NCBI GenBank assembly: GCA_023374025.1
Contig: SIJG01000102.1
Location: 238,754 to 302,753 of the forward strand
DNA length: 64,000 nucleotides
Source of the DNA: Heterodera schachtii
Taxonomy: Eukaryota > Nematoda > Chromadorea > Rhabditida > Heteroderidae
Direction of reading: 5' to 3'
Shown: one piece after another, positions 33,314-47,032 of the stretch
Layout: the number at the start of each line of letters is the position of its first letter
Position numbering within the stretch: the stretch's first letter is position 1
Program-made: the position numbers and the translations under genes
The notes under the pieces: model-generated
Told to the model about the DNA's origin: nothing
Databases searched by the model: none
The model's input: the letters and a program-made list of their open reading frames with translations, nothing else

Positions 33314-33640
33314 GTTGTAAGGGATGGGGGGGGGGGCACTTGTCCCATCCCCCCGAAATAAAAAACCAAAAATTTTTCAAGCATATAGCATTTTTATTTT
33401 CCAAAATTTTTTCCCGACGGCGCCTATCGACACCGCCGGTCCCAATTGGACCATTATTTGTTGCAAATTTGAGCCCAAAATAGAAAATTTGTGATTTTTC
33501 GGCGCAAAACTGCTAATAATTCTTGGTTTTTTTTGGCTCTTACCATGCAGCTTTTTTGAAAAAAACAATTGATCATAAATTTTTGTTCCATGAGCAAAAA
33601 AAAAACTTTTTGGGTGCCCTCACCGAAATTTTTTTCTAGA
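33314..33640. mobile_element. MITE relic with a GATA-type hairpin (minus orientation)
   Basis: Starts with a G11 run in GGGATGGGG...CCCATCCCC, then contains the GC hairpin at 33414-33439 (minus reads CCGGCGGTGTCGATAGGCGCC). Shared flanking words such as CCAAAATTTTTTCCC link it to the elements at 40 and 45 kb. Boundaries are uncertain. Confidence 0.45.
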
Positions 33641-34479
33641 TACGGGTCTGGTTGCGCATTCGCTTGAGGTGGTTGTTTGCCAACATTGCATTACGATATT
33701 TCAACGTGCATACATACATTCACTAATTTTTAATATTTAGAAGTTAGTTAATATTACTTAGATTGACTAATTTTCGGCTTCCATTTGTATAATAATATAT
33801 TTTTTTTAATTATTGTATAATTTATTACAGTTATTAGATATGTGTCCTTTTAAATTTTTATTTATAAAGTTAAATTTCTAGAAAATTTAATTATAATAGC
33901 TTAAAAGAAATAAACTTATGCTTTTTCATAATTTATGCTTTAATTTTTTATAAATATTAAATGAAAAACAATTATGTAATTAAGACCGACCATTTCCCTC
34001 AAGCTTTTTCGGGTTGTTGAGAGTTTTGTGAAATTTCTCCAGAATTTTGCAATTGATATTTGACGCTTTAAGTGCTTTATTTACTCATCTTTTATGATTT
34101 TAGTTTGATATTTATTTATTTTTGTCCTTTTGCGAGATTTTGCAGCTATTGCTCTGGCTCATTCATCATTGTAGTTCATGTTAATGATATTAAGTTAACT
34201 CTTTATAAGTTAATATAATTTTAATAATAAAATACCAAAATTATTTAAATATTTAGTTTTATTCTATGCTATTAAAAAAAAGTGATTGATGATTTTTTGG
34301 GTTGGTGCTTTACTATATGAAATATAAAAAGATTTGTACATTAGTTTTTGTTTTTTTTTCAATATATTTATTTTTAAATATATTTTTTCGTTAAATAAAG
34401 GTACATAATTTGTTCAATGACTTTCAAATTGTCTAAATCAAAGAATAATTGTCTTGTAAATTACTTTTTCTTAATTTTT

Positions 34480-34870
34480 TGGTTTTGCTCATGGTTCTGT
34501 TCCTATTTTCACTTTGGATCAGTTCACCTCCAAGCATGTCAAAAAAGACACAAAATTGGAAATTTTTTGGTGTAAAACTTTTAAGAAACCAGTTAAAATT
34601 TCAAAAAATTTCCCTGGCGGCGCCTGTCGGGCACCGCTAGTAACCGAAAGTTCCATTTATTTTTAAATTGAGGCAAAAACCGTGAATTATTTATGAAATT
34701 ATAAAATTTTCAAGTTTCGAAATATATTTTTATCAAAAAGTTCAAAATATTAATTTTATTAAAGGGGGTTGGTTGATCTCTAGGCCGTACGGTCAAGAAA
34801 TTTTGTGATGAAAAATTTTAGGAATTAAAATGATTTTTTTGAAAAATTTTGGCTTCGGCTTCGAACAATA
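34480..34870. mobile_element. MITE relic related to 54.3-54.9 kb
   Basis: TTTTTTGGTGTAAA, a GC hairpin at 34615-34639 and AAATTGAGGCAAAAACCGTG occur in the same order and orientation as in 54715-54840. The right end carries TTGGCTTCGGCTTCGAA, the same motif that forms the left array of the element at 54326. No termini or target duplication found. Confidence 0.5.
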
Positions 34871-36786
34871 ACTTGCATTTAAACCTCAAAAATTTGTTGT
34901 TTTCAACTACATTATTTTATTGCTTTTAACTTCTGTATATATTTTCAATTTTTATTAGTTAGTTGTTCCATATTTTATATTTTGTTTGATTAAAATTAAT
35001 GTTCTAATTCATTTATTTCTTTATTTGATTGCAATTAATCAAGGTTATTTCACGAAGCTTATAGATTGTGTAAAATACGCCAGTAGTGCTTGGAAATCGA
35101 ATCACTAAATTTGTTTTTTTAATTATATTCATAATTTTTCATTAATTAAATTAAGTTAGTTCTATATATTTCTTACTAACTGTTTATACAAATTACATTT
35201 TTTTTCTCTCTTTTTTCATTTAAAGTATATATTTTTTTATGATATTTTTATTTTTTACGAATTTTGTAATTTTGTGTATGAGAGAAATTTCCGCGACTGA
35301 GAAAAGGTTAAAGCATTATGAAAAATTAAATGTGCTTTAATAATATAAGTTATATTATGATTGGTAATTAATTGTAGGTAATTTAGCATGTAAGTATTTA
35401 CCTTAATTATTAATTGAGATTTTTTTTGTAAAATGCTGTTATTTTAAAATTATTAAAATTATGAAAATTTTATTTTAATGTAAACCGAACATTTCATTTT
35501 TTAATTTTATATTTTTTACCCATTTTGTAATTTTGTCTTATTTCAATCCACAAAAACTTTTTTTTCAAGTGTCTATCTGGTACAGATTGTGGCGAAATTT
35601 TAACAAAAATAGTATTTCATCACGCATTACAACCCAAGAATTTGAGTATTTAAGAGACCGAAATTTTTATTATCATATCAAATTTTTGACTTCAAACATT
35701 AAAATTATGGCTTTTAATCATGGCAACAACTTTTCTGGTCTATGAGTCCTCAGTAAAAATTACCATTAGATCTTACAAATTAAAAAATTTATTTTTTATT
35801 GTGGTATAAATCTTATATTATAACATAATTATTAGTTTTAAGGTTTAAAGATATGTTTGCTCATAGAATTAAACAATCATCTCTTAGTTTTTGTATATAA
35901 TTTTTATATGTCTGTAGGTATATTAAATTAAATGCAAATATAAGTGTTTAAAGTGGATAAATGAGATATTTTTTTATTATAAAATTCATTATACTTATTG
36001 TTGAATTATGCTAGATATTTTATGTTATTAATATTCTTTTAATCAATTTTTTCATTAAAATTCTTACAGTTTTTCCGTGTCATATCAAATATTACCAAGC
36101 ATTGGCTTTTGCTTGTTTATTTCTTTATCGAACATGTTTTATGACCGTAATTATGCCTTTAGTTCCTTCATTCGTGATTCGTTCTTGGTCGGTCTCAATC
36201 ACTTCATGATATAAATATTTTCTCTGAATTTATATTTATATATAAATAACCTTTGAATACATTCATATAAGGTAAATAATTTAGCGAATTTTATAAATTT
36301 TTTTGATATGGAAGAGAATTATAATTTTTATTAATCTTTGGTAAAATAATTTATTAGTTCAATTTCACTCTTTTGTTATATTAATTATTAAATTATTTAG
36401 AAATATTTTAATCAAAACTTTAATCAATATTTTGTTGGATTTCTCTTTAATTTTTAATTTTCTTTCAATTCAAATGTTGACGCAATATATATCAAACAAT
36501 TTTTCCATGTCATTAAAAATATAAATTAAAATAAAGTTTCTTTTATTTATTATAATGTATGCTTAAAATGTTAATCTAAATTTCGTTTTTATTAAGTATT
36601 TATTTGAATTTTATTTGATTTCATATATTTAAAAATAGTCTTAAATTTATTACTTTTTCTCATCTTGAAAAATTCTATACGCAACAGGCAATTGTAGTAC
36701 ATTCTTTAATAATATTGTGTATACTGCTTTAAGCTGAAATAAATTTTTCAGTGTTGTTAAATGGAAGGCAAATATTTAGATTGATA
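34871..36786. other. AT-rich non-coding stretch
   Basis: No supported gene. 36065-36210 is GC-richer than its surroundings, follows a TTCTTACAG acceptor-like site and stays open for about 48 codons, but no family is recognised. Confidence 0.5.
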
Positions 36787-37565
36787 TTTTATTTATTTGT
36801 TTATTTTCGGTTTTATAAAGAGAATGTTATTAATCTTTTGTATATATTACTATTAATTAAATTTTTAATGTGATAAATTTCACATATTTACATTACTTAT
36901 GTAAGTTGATTAATACGTTTTCAATTAACTTGTTATAGCATTTATGAAGTAATATTTTATTATTAACCTATTTAAAAAAAAACTCTGAACTTCATTAAAA
37001 AAGTTTTTTTTTGGCATTTTTGGCGAAACTGCACTTGGGTTTGTAAGAAAAAAACATATTTCATCAAATATATATTTTCTTTTAGACTATATAGGCTTGT
37101 TCTTTTTCCAAATCTTTTAATTGTTTAATAATTTTTGGCTTTTTATTGCGGGTTGTTAATTGTAAAATTTAATTATTTTATTTATTTGTTTATTTTCGGT
37201 TTTATAAAGAGAATGTTATTAATCTTTTGTATATATTACTATTAATTAAATTTTTAATGTGATAAATTTCACATATTTACATTACTTATGTAAGTTGATT
37301 AATACGTTTTCAATTAACTTGTTATAGCATTTATGAAGTAATATTTTATTATTAACCTATTTAAAAAAAACTCTGAACTTTTATTAAAAAAAAAAGTTTT
37401 TTTGGCATTTTTGGCGAAACTGCACTTGGGTTTGTAAAAGAAAAACATATTTCATCAAATATATATTTTCTTTTAGACTATATAGGCTTGTTCTTTTTCC
37501 AAATCTTTTAATTGTTTAATAATTTTTGGCTTTTTATTGCGGGTTGTTAATTGTAAAATTTAATT
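36787..37565. repeat. 389-bp tandem duplication (two copies)
   Basis: TTTTATTTATTTGTTTATTT starts at 36787 and again at 37176. The two copies match over their whole length except for small indels in A and T runs (for example around 36980 and 37385). Being so similar they must be young. No coding content. Confidence 0.95.
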
Positions 37566-39949
37566 TTATTTTTTAAATAAAAATATACCCAAATCTTTAC
37601 ATTGATTAAATATTATATTTTGATCTAATTAGCGGAATATTTAATTTTCTTTAAGCACACACAAACTTAAGGTTAACAAATATTAATTTATTTTATAAAA
37701 TAAATATTTTAATTTGTAAATTTTTAGATTTTATATTTTTGTATTTATTTTTTTAATATCAATAAACAAAAATATTTGTGTGTTATTGTTCTATTATTTG
37801 GATTCTCTTATTTTTTGAATTAAGTTTTTTAACTATATTTCTCATTTAACATTATTTTTTTCATTATCCATCTGTTGTTTTTTTAAATAATTTGATCATT
37901 CTCAGCAAAGTTTTGTTTCAGACGCCACTGAAGCATTACAAGGGTCTGCATGTTTATAAAACTTGATAATTGCACGTCAAATTTTGTATTCGTAAGATTT
38001 TCAAGTTTTAACATTTATGTTCATATTATCGTATTTGATATAATTTTTAATATAAATGAAATTTGTTTTTATTAAGATATACAGTTTTTTCTATTTGCAA
38101 ATAAATAATTTTATGTTTAGTTTGTTTGTATGTGTGAAAAATGATTTATTTAAATCTGTATATATAATTTTTTTTATTGTTTAATTTATCTTTAATTTAT
38201 AGTTTTATTTAATTTAAAATTCTTCAACAAACAGCATGACTTTTTTCACAGTATTTTTCCGCCATTAAATTAAATGAATTTCGTAAATTCAATATAAGGG
38301 AAAATCTGTCACGCTTTAATTCTTTTTAAGCGACCTTCCAGGATAAATAATTCCTAGGAAACCAATGATATAATTGCTTTTTAAATGTGTGAATATTTTC
38401 AATGTTTTCTTTCCTTTTAATCAAACATTGCCCCCAAATTTTTTGATGATTCATCTCAATTCGACCTTTGCTAAAATCTAAAACATAATTTATTAAATTT
38501 TATACACTTTTTTATTTTTATATAAATCAACATTGTTTCTTTCAATAATAATTTGAATTTTGAATCGTTTCGAAACTTTTTTTACCTATCATTAAGCTTA
38601 TTTTTTCGATTGCATTTATAAGTTATTTAAGGTCACTTTACGTTATTTAAAAATAATTGAAATTTTAATTGTTATTATCCTTTTGTTTATTAAAAATATA
38701 AAGATCATATTTATTTAAAACATATGCATTTAATTTATTGTTATAAGTCATACGTTTATTTATATTCCATGTAGTTTTGTTTATTTTATTGGGCATTATT
38801 TTTGTTTGAGTTTTAAAGATTTCAATTAAATGTAATCAATTAAAATTATTTTGTATCAGAGCTTTTTCACGGCCTGCGCGTGTCGAATTTGATGGGCTGT
38901 TGATTAATTTTTTTGATAAAAGCCCATTATTGAAAGTTTTCTGTCTTTAGAGCTTTTCCAACAATCTCGATAATGTTTCCGTTTGTTTAGAGACGGAGTT
39001 CATGCGTTTTTTTTCTTTTTTGATATGTATTTATGTTTATATTGTATAATACATCTCTTAATCTATTTCTCATTGTGACTCAACTTTGGACGGTCATAAA
39101 ATTTTTTCTTCATTGAGACTCAATAACATTTCTATGAATTTCTTATTTTTTAGATTTAATTATTTATTTCTAATTTTTAAGTTATCAAATGTGAAAATGA
39201 ATAAATATAATTTTTCATATTCTTTTATATACGCAAAAGTACGTTTTCCACTTCTGCTGTTAAAATTACAAAAACAAAAAAATAAATATTTAATCCATTT
39301 TATTTTTTTAATTTATAAATGAAGAAAACAGCTCAATTCTTTTTTAATTCTTTATTTTTATTTCAAAGAATTTTGTAATAAAAAACATAAAATTTATTTC
39401 TCTGTTTTAATTTTTGTCGAATCTATAAAATGATTTTAACAATTTCATTAAAAGAATCATGCTTTAATTAAATAGTGCTTATTTTTGTTCTTTACTTAAA
39501 GTCTTGAATATTTTTTGATTGTTTTCGCCGTCTTTTATTTGTTAAGGTGTACTCTTGGTGCTGTTGCATCAAAGTTTACAAATAATCTTGTTTATCCATT
39601 GCCGAAATGCAAAAATTGTATTTAATAAGTTTTGATAAATTTTTGTTGCCATATGTATTTTGGCCTTATATTGGCTCAAAAATATTTTAATTGTTAACCT
39701 TTTTAATTATGATGAGTTAATATTAATTTTCTTTGTTTTAATTATCTGCCTATAATCAAATGCTGCCATCCTCAATTTATATTTTCCTAAATTATGGAGT
39801 AATTAAATATTTTTAATATTAGCATGAATTTCATTTGGTGAAATTTATAAAATAGATTGATTTATTATGCGTTATATTTAAGAGTTTATATTTTTAATTC
39901 AAGTTCTAATTTTTATTAAATGTATAATAAACTCTTTAACTATTAAGAA
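37566..39949. other. AT-rich non-coding stretch
   Basis: No feature recognised. Confidence 0.5.
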
Positions 39950-40577
39950 CAGGGATGGCAGATGAATATTTTCAAAAGCCTCATTTGGCATGCAAAAAAA
40001 CCTCATTTTGGGTCAAAAAGCCTCATTTTTACAAATTTATTCAAAACACGTTTAAAATGTTAAAATGTTATATTTTTGATTGTCCATGATCAATTTAAGC
40101 ATTTTTTTTTGTTAGAAATAAGCATTTTTTGGGATTCTGAACATGAAAAACGAAGTTGATTTTTTTGCGGCGCTTTTTCCAAAAAACTTTTGGGGAACAA
40201 GGGGGGCCGGCGGTGCCGATAGGCACCGCCGGGAAAAATTTTTAGTTTTCAATGCGATTTGTTAACAGATTTTGTCCGAAAAATGACCAAATTTTGCGAT
40301 TTTGAGCAAATTTTTGCTTGTAAATTCAGAGTTTTTACGGTCCGGCGGTGCCGATAGGCGCCGCCGGGGAAAAAATTAAGAATTTTGACCATATTTTTAG
40401 CATATTTTCATTAAAAAAATCTTTATTTTTAGGTTTTTCTTAAAAAACCACAAAAAGCTTCAAAATTTCTCAAAAAACCACAAAAAGCCTCAAAGCCTCA
40501 TTTTGAAAATTTAGCCTCATTGACCTATCAAAAAACCACAAAATGAGGCTAAAGCCTCAGATATACCACCATCCCTG
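39950..40577 (+). mobile_element. hAT-like MITE (AGCCTCATTT type) with perfect 8-bp target duplication
   Basis: Flanked by ATTAAGAA at 39942-39949 and 40578-40585. Ends are CAGGGATGG and its inverse CCATCCCTG. AAGCCTCATTT words are repeated near the left end, with CCACAAAATGAGGCT and related words near the right. The interior carries two GC hairpins (40207-40232 and 40342-40367). About nine tenths identical to the copy at 45478. Confidence 0.92.
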
Positions 40578-41009
40578 ATTAAGAAATACGAAAAAAATCT
40601 AAACAATTAAATTTTCATCATTTTTGACGTTGGAATTTTTGAATGATAATTGTCAGTAGTAATTTAAGCTAACATATCTTATACATTATGATTTTGTTTT
40701 GGTTAAATTGTTTAATGTAAAAAAAATTAAATGCTGAGTGATTAATTGTAATTCGGTCCAATTTTTTCAAATTTTCGAGGCGCACAAAAAAGCAAAATTA
40801 ACTTCTTCTTTTTTTGATTATTTCATTATTATTTTTTATTTTGTATAAATAATAATTTTTATTACATTTATTTTTTAAATTTTATTTTTTTTAATATCTA
40901 ATTAATTATTGATTTTATTTTACTTTATTTTTCCCCATAAATTGCTCAATCATAACCTTTTCTCTTTTTTCTCTCTCCTTCTTTTTCTCTTCTCGCATTT
41001 TTTTTATCA
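40578..41009. other. AT-rich spacer
   Basis: No feature recognised. Confidence 0.5.
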
Positions 41010-41110
41010 ACGAGAATGACGCGTTGTACGTCATTCTCACATCTTTGCCGCGTTCGCCCTTTCGCGCACTTTGTTTGTGCTAATTTGGCACAAACCCCAT
41101 TTGGGGGGCA
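41010..41110. repeat. cluster of three small hairpins
   Basis: GAGAATGACG/CGTCATTCTC (41013-41039), GTTTGTGC/GCACAAAC (41073-41096) and CCCCATTTGGGG (41096-41107) follow one another within 100 bp of AT-rich DNA. All three are perfect stems. Confidence 0.65.
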
Positions 41111-44100
41111 CTTAGAATAATTGTGAACTTTCAAATAAATCATATTTTTATATTATTTTAAAAATAAATAATATGGTAGTATAATCTTCCCTTTTTAATA
41201 TTTAACTGCTTATTTAATTGAAATATATTGTATTCTTTCAGTCCAAATAATGAGGTTTGATTTGCTGGAAAGTTTTTTTTTCAAAAAAATAATGAATGAT
41301 TTAAAAGCAATGAATTTTGATTCTATTTTTCTCTTTGATAAACATTCGTATCATGTCATCAAGCTATTGCATTACTAATTATTACTGCTTTTTTGTTAGT
41401 GTATTGCTGGGTATTTTATATTTTTATTACATTTATTTATTTTTTTATTATATTTTCTCAGAGTGAAAATTAAATTATACAAACAAATTCTTTATTCATT
41501 ACTTTATTTTATTTAAAGATCAGTGTTTTAGAAAAAAAACAGGGTAAATTATGAATCCGAAAGTGAATCATAATAAATGTTTTATTTTCTTTGAACTTTT
41601 TTAATTTAATTTAATTTTTTTTGCATTTGGCTCATGTAGTTGATGATCCAATTCCATCATCTTGAATTGCTCCCCTACATGAATTTATGAAAAACTGATT
41701 TTTTTCTAAACTCTCTTTTATTGGTTCATCTCTCGCTTTTTGACTCGATGTGTATAATTATTCTATTAATTATACTTTTTGTAAAAAAACTCTTCGTTGC
41801 GTTAATTTTTTATGGAAAATTATCACTATAAAAACAAGCATTATTATATCAATTTATCATTTCATTTATTTAATAAAAGTATTTTGTTTATATCACATTT
41901 GATCTGTTTATTCATTTAAGCATTTAAATAATTCATTTATTAAATTTTATAAAAACAGAAGTATGTAATTTAAGATATCCATTGAATTATTTGCCGCATT
42001 ATTTAGTTCAATTTGAATTTTTTTTTTTTTTAATACAACTTCAGAAAGAATTTTCATTACTGTACTTTGATTTATTTTCCAATACAATATTTTTATTTTT
42101 CTATAATTGCTTGTTTTTTGATAGTTTTTTTAATTACAAATTTTTTCACAATATTTTAAGTATAATCGATTCATCTCTGATAGTTCTTTATTAATATTTA
42201 AATATTTTTAATAAAATTAATAAGTCTAACATTATAAATTTTTTTTTTTATAAATGCTAATCGACTCACGTTTCTTAGCCAATTTTTTTACACCTTTCTT
42301 TTCATTTCTCCTTAATTATGCTTATTTATTAATACACAATTATATTTTTATTTTTTTTCATTTTTCTTATTTTCTACCTCATTCTAATTATTAACATTTC
42401 GCCAAAATTTCCATCGCGAATAATCCACTAAATTTAAACCGTCTGTCGTCCGACAAAAATTACTTTTTGCCGTTTATTCAGCTATCATTAACTTTTATCA
42501 TTACTTATATATATTTTCGAAATCTATAACTTAATTAATAACATTTTTATCTTTATACTATTTTTCTTTCATTAATACCATCAGCATTAGAAAAATTCTT
42601 TCTTATTTATTTTGTTTAAATTCAATATTTTTCAACAGAATTCTTTAGAAAAATTTCGATTTTATAATTATAACTTATCTTATTTACATTATTTTTAATT
42701 AAACTTAAATATTAGCCATCTAAAAGTTTAATGATTTATTTGCTTCATAAATGTTTATTCTTTTTATTATTTTCTTTTGAATTAATTCTAATATTTTTTT
42801 TATTAACTAGCATCGAATCAATAAGCTATAATCTTAGAGTTGTTATTTTTAAAATTTTTTGTTGCCTTTTTAAATTTAATTATTAGTGTTTATTTTTCTT
42901 GTTGGCGGTTCAATAAATGTCTTAAGGCGGCTGAACGTGCTTGCGTCAGAACTGCTCTAAGGTGGTAGTCTTATTTTGAATCTAGGATTGAGCACAGAAT
43001 ATATATATTTATTTGTGCTTCTAATCATTATTTTAATTCTTCATTTTGGCTATTTTTAAATAATATTTTGGCTTTTCATTGCTGGTTACTAATAATTTAT
43101 TTAACTTTCTGAATTAACCAGAGTTAAACAATTCTATTCTATTTTTCTTGTGTTGTTTAATTTTTTGTTTGTATTTATGTATTTCTTTGAGAAATTCTTA
43201 TTTTTAGCTAAGTTACAATAATAACATTTTCATCGAGTTTAAATGTGATAAGGGAATTAAAAATTATAAGTTAAATTAGTTTGACTTGGTTCAAGTTCCA
43301 GATTCCACCATTATTCAAAGACGGACCATGCATTTTATGAAAATAAAAATTGCAAAGCTAAGAAGAACAATTATTATTCCAATGAATGGCAATCATTTTT
43401 TTCATTTTGGGATGCTAATTATTTATAAACACTATTTACTTAATCATTATTTTTTGTTTTTAATAATTATAAAAAGTAATTACTCCGCAATAATATTTGC
43501 TTTAGTTTTGTGGCATTATTAATTTTCAATTAATGAATATTACAAATTACCGAGTGTTTTTGTAATAAGATTTGTAATATTTTTCATCATTTTTATTGTG
43601 TAACAGATATATAAAAGAAATTAATTTTTGTTTCAATAAGATATTGATAAATTTTTACTAATCAATTTTATCTTTTAAATTTTCAGTTTATTACTTTGTT
43701 ATTCATCTTTTTTAATTATTTTTATAAATTTATTTCTGCTTATTTATTTTACTAATAGTAACAAGTTTTGAACAAATGATTTCTTATGAGTGAAGGGAAC
43801 GGACGGAAAATTCAAAATATTGCGATCGCGCGAGAAAAAAGGGCGCAAAATTGCGACGGAGGGAAACATGCAAATTTTGGGAAAGGAACAGGTATATTCT
43901 CTAAATTCCCACCTTGCAAATAAATGAAATAATTAATGGTCTTTTTTCATTTATTTATTTTGTTATTCCAATTTATTGAAATTTTTAAATTTATTTATTT
44001 TTCCTTTTCACGTGTTCTGCGGTGTATTTAGGTTGATCTCTCGTGGAAACTTTTATTGAAGCATGCTCTACATAATTACTCATAGTGATGTTAAATTTTA

Positions 44101-45227
44101 TTACAATGTTAATTTAAATGTTAAGGACAAAAACTGTTTAAAAGAAAAAAAACAAAATCATGAGAAATTTGTTGAAAATTTTCGCTATTTTGAATAAAAA
44201 GGGCTGTTTCAATAGAGAATATTTGAAAAGTGTCAAATGCGCACATTTAATATGCTTGAAATGTTAAAATATGCAACAAATATGCATATAAGTCACGAAA
44301 TATGTACAACTATGCATTTAGAATGTCCTAGAAGCTTAAAACAAATCTAAAAACATGTTTTTCCTGTGTTTCAGACCTCCCACAATCCAAGAAAAAATAT
44401 GAATTTGCCTATAACTGACTACCACGAAAATGAATGTCATTAAATTCCATTGAAAATTAAAGTTGGGATTAGGCAGCAAATAATTCGGAAGAAATGTTTG
44501 AGAACATTATTTTATTTTTTTTGTCTCTACTAAAACTTTTTTGTGTCAGTGAAATAATTACCTCGCAAAATGATTTTAACCTAAAATCGATAGAAGATTG
44601 GATGGGTTCGTGTGAAAAATGCATTGTCATCAATATTATGTACGCACTCAGTCCAACAAATGGCGTCCTTTTTCATCGTTTTTAAAGGCGTCGCATTTCC
44701 AAGCGTTGCCATAGAACACATATAAAGTGCAGCGAAGTGAGAGAAAGAGATAAAAACGATTAATTAAAATAAAGAGGAGAAAGACAGAAAGAGCGAGAGA
44801 GAGAGATGAAAGAATTTTACGATGAAGTCATGGTCATACATTTGAAAAATTTTCAGTTTTCAGAAATTTACGAAATAAGAATTTTATTGAAAAATCAAGA
44901 ATTATTTTAATTAAAATAAATTTATTTTAGTTTTTAACCCTTTCTCCATTTAGTTTCGTTAAATAATGTAATATGTATTTTACTTGAATTATTTCTTTCA
45001 TTATTAATGTAATATGTATTTTACTTGAATTATTTCTTTCATTTTCAATTTTTGACAATGCACATTGCTCAACTGAATCCACACAAGCTAGACTTAGATA
45101 CTTTCTATACCATTAAGTTTTATTTTAATTTATTTTTAAACATCAATATGTTGTTACTAAAAAATGTTAAACTGAATTTATAACTTGTCAGGGGTTGATT
45201 TTAGCGAAAAATCGTCTTAGACTATTT
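41111..45227. other. AT-rich non-coding stretch with a 41-bp duplication
   Basis: AATGTAATATGTATTTTACT begins at 44965 and 45006, a short perfect tandem duplication. 44220-44350 carries several AATATGCA words, perhaps an end of the GCATATTT MITE family. A purine-rich run lies at 44765-44815. An ORF at 44494-44685 has a hydrophobic, signal-peptide-like start (MFENIILFFLSLLKLF) but no other support, so I do not call it a gene. Confidence 0.5.
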
Positions 45228-45424
45228 TTATAAAGTATTATAAGCTCTTTATTTGTGCTTTATTTCGTATTTTTATCATTAGTATGAAAAAAGTTATAAA
45301 ATAAAAGGGAGATTTTTAAATGTAAATCCATAGGGGAGACCAAGGTTTTTAGCTTTTTTCATACTATTGATAAAAATATGAAATAAAGCACATACGTAAG
45401 AAAGAGCTTAAAATTCTTTATAAA
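45228..45424. repeat. foldback hairpin, ~65-bp arms
   Basis: TTATTTGTGCTTTATTTCGT at 45250 and its inverse (ATGAAATAAAGCACATACG, from 45379) are parts of two ~65-bp imperfect arms around a ~55-bp loop. Probably an AT-rich MITE. Confidence 0.75.
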
Positions 45425-45477
45425 TTAAAAGCATTTTCAATTTGCAATTAAGCTATTTATATTTAATTATTTTTAAG

Positions 45478-46072
45478 CAGGGTAGCCAGATTAAAATTTT
45501 CAAAAGCCTCATTTGGCATGCGAAAAACCTCATTTTGGGTCAAAAAGCCTCATTTTTTATAAAGTTTATTCTAAACACGTTTAAAATGTTCAAATGTTAT
45601 ATTTTTGATTATCCATGATCAATTTGAGCATTTTTTTATTAAAAAAAGCATTTTTTGGGATTCTGAACATGAAAAACGAAGTTGATTTTTTTGCGGCGCT
45701 TTTTCCAGAAAACTTTTAGGGCGCAAGGGGTGCCGGCGGTGCCGATAGGCGCCGCCGGGAAATTTTTTTTGTTATTTTCATGCGATTTGTTAACAGATTT
45801 TGACCGAAAAATGACCAAATTTTGCGATTTTGAGCAAATTTTTGCTTGTAAATTAAGGATTTTTACGGTCCGGCGGTGCCGATAGGCGCAACCGGGGGAA
45901 AAATTAAGATTTTGACCATATTTTTAGCATATTTTTATTAAAAAAATTTTTTATTTTGCGGTTTTTCTCAAAAAACCACAAAAAGCCTCAAAGCCTCATT
46001 TTGAAAATTTAGCCTCATTGACATATCAAAAAACCACAAAATGAGGCTAAAGCCTCAGATCTGGCTACTCTG
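45478..46072 (+). mobile_element. hAT-like MITE (AGCCTCATTT type), second copy, 8-bp target duplication
   Basis: Flanked by TTTTTAAG at 45470-45477 and 46073-46080. Termini are CAGGGTAGCCAGAT and the inverse of CAGAGTAGCCAGATC. Internal sequence follows the copy at 39950, including hairpins at 45733-45758 and 45870-45895, but the first ~20 bp of the termini differ, so terminal and internal sequence evolve at different rates. Confidence 0.92.
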
Positions 46073-46080
46073 TTTTTAAG

Positions 46081-47032
46081 CTTTTTACTCAATAAATTAT
46101 TTGTTAAAATATTTTTTATATTTAATTTTTTCTTGCTTTAGGTTTTAATTACTTTTATAACTTTTGCTCAATAAACTCACTTATTATATATTTCCTGAGG
46201 TATGTTTTTAACTGGGTAAGAAAAGATGCTATCATTTTACTAGTTATTCATATATTAAATAAATTAGTCTTGTCAAATGTTTTCTTGGTAATGGCATTCT
46301 CAAAGTAGCTTTGAAGTGGGCGAAATCATAGAATGCGGTCTAATGACATGGAAGGTAAATTCATTACACTCATAAAAAGAAAGTTTCGCCATAAATTTAA
46401 TTCTGTTAATACTGACCAATTTTAACCAAAACATTAATTTTATGAAAAAAAATAGAAAACATTATGGGGCTCAACTAAATTGCATGAATAAAATAAAACC
46501 CAAATTAAAATGTATTGTTTAATAATTTATATATTTGACAATAATTTAAAGATAAAAATATATTCAGCACCTCCTGAAAACACGATTCAATCCAAAACAT
46601 AATATGAAATTAATAAAAATATTAAAAAAGTAATATTTTTATTTTAATAAAAATGCAGAATGTAATGAAACACTAATAAGTTAGAGATTGGACCGGTCGC
46701 ATTAACTATTTGGTGTGCTTTTTCCGAAAAAATGAATTAGTTTGTATATACAACTATAATTTTATTTTTATATAGTCGAAATTAATGGTGTGTTGACCAC
46801 TTCCCAAACGTTCAGGAAAGTGATCAAGCATATGCTTAAAAAACGACGAAAGAACTTATAACTCTTGACGACAATTCTGCGAGAATATAAGAAAAAATGA
46901 AATGTAATGTATTGTCAAAAATTTAAATATCATTAAAAATAAAAAATCAATTTATTTCATTTGTTAACATCCTTTATAAACTTATCAAAATTACAAATAT
47001 ATTATAATTTGAGCTCGGTATTTTTAAAACAG
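46081..47032. other. AT-rich non-coding stretch
   Basis: No feature recognised. Confidence 0.5.

Noticed and set aside
44494..44685. Small secreted protein (signal-peptide-like start)
   Set aside because: Hydrophobic N-termini are common by chance in AT-rich frames; no splice sites, homology or poly(A) context supports it.
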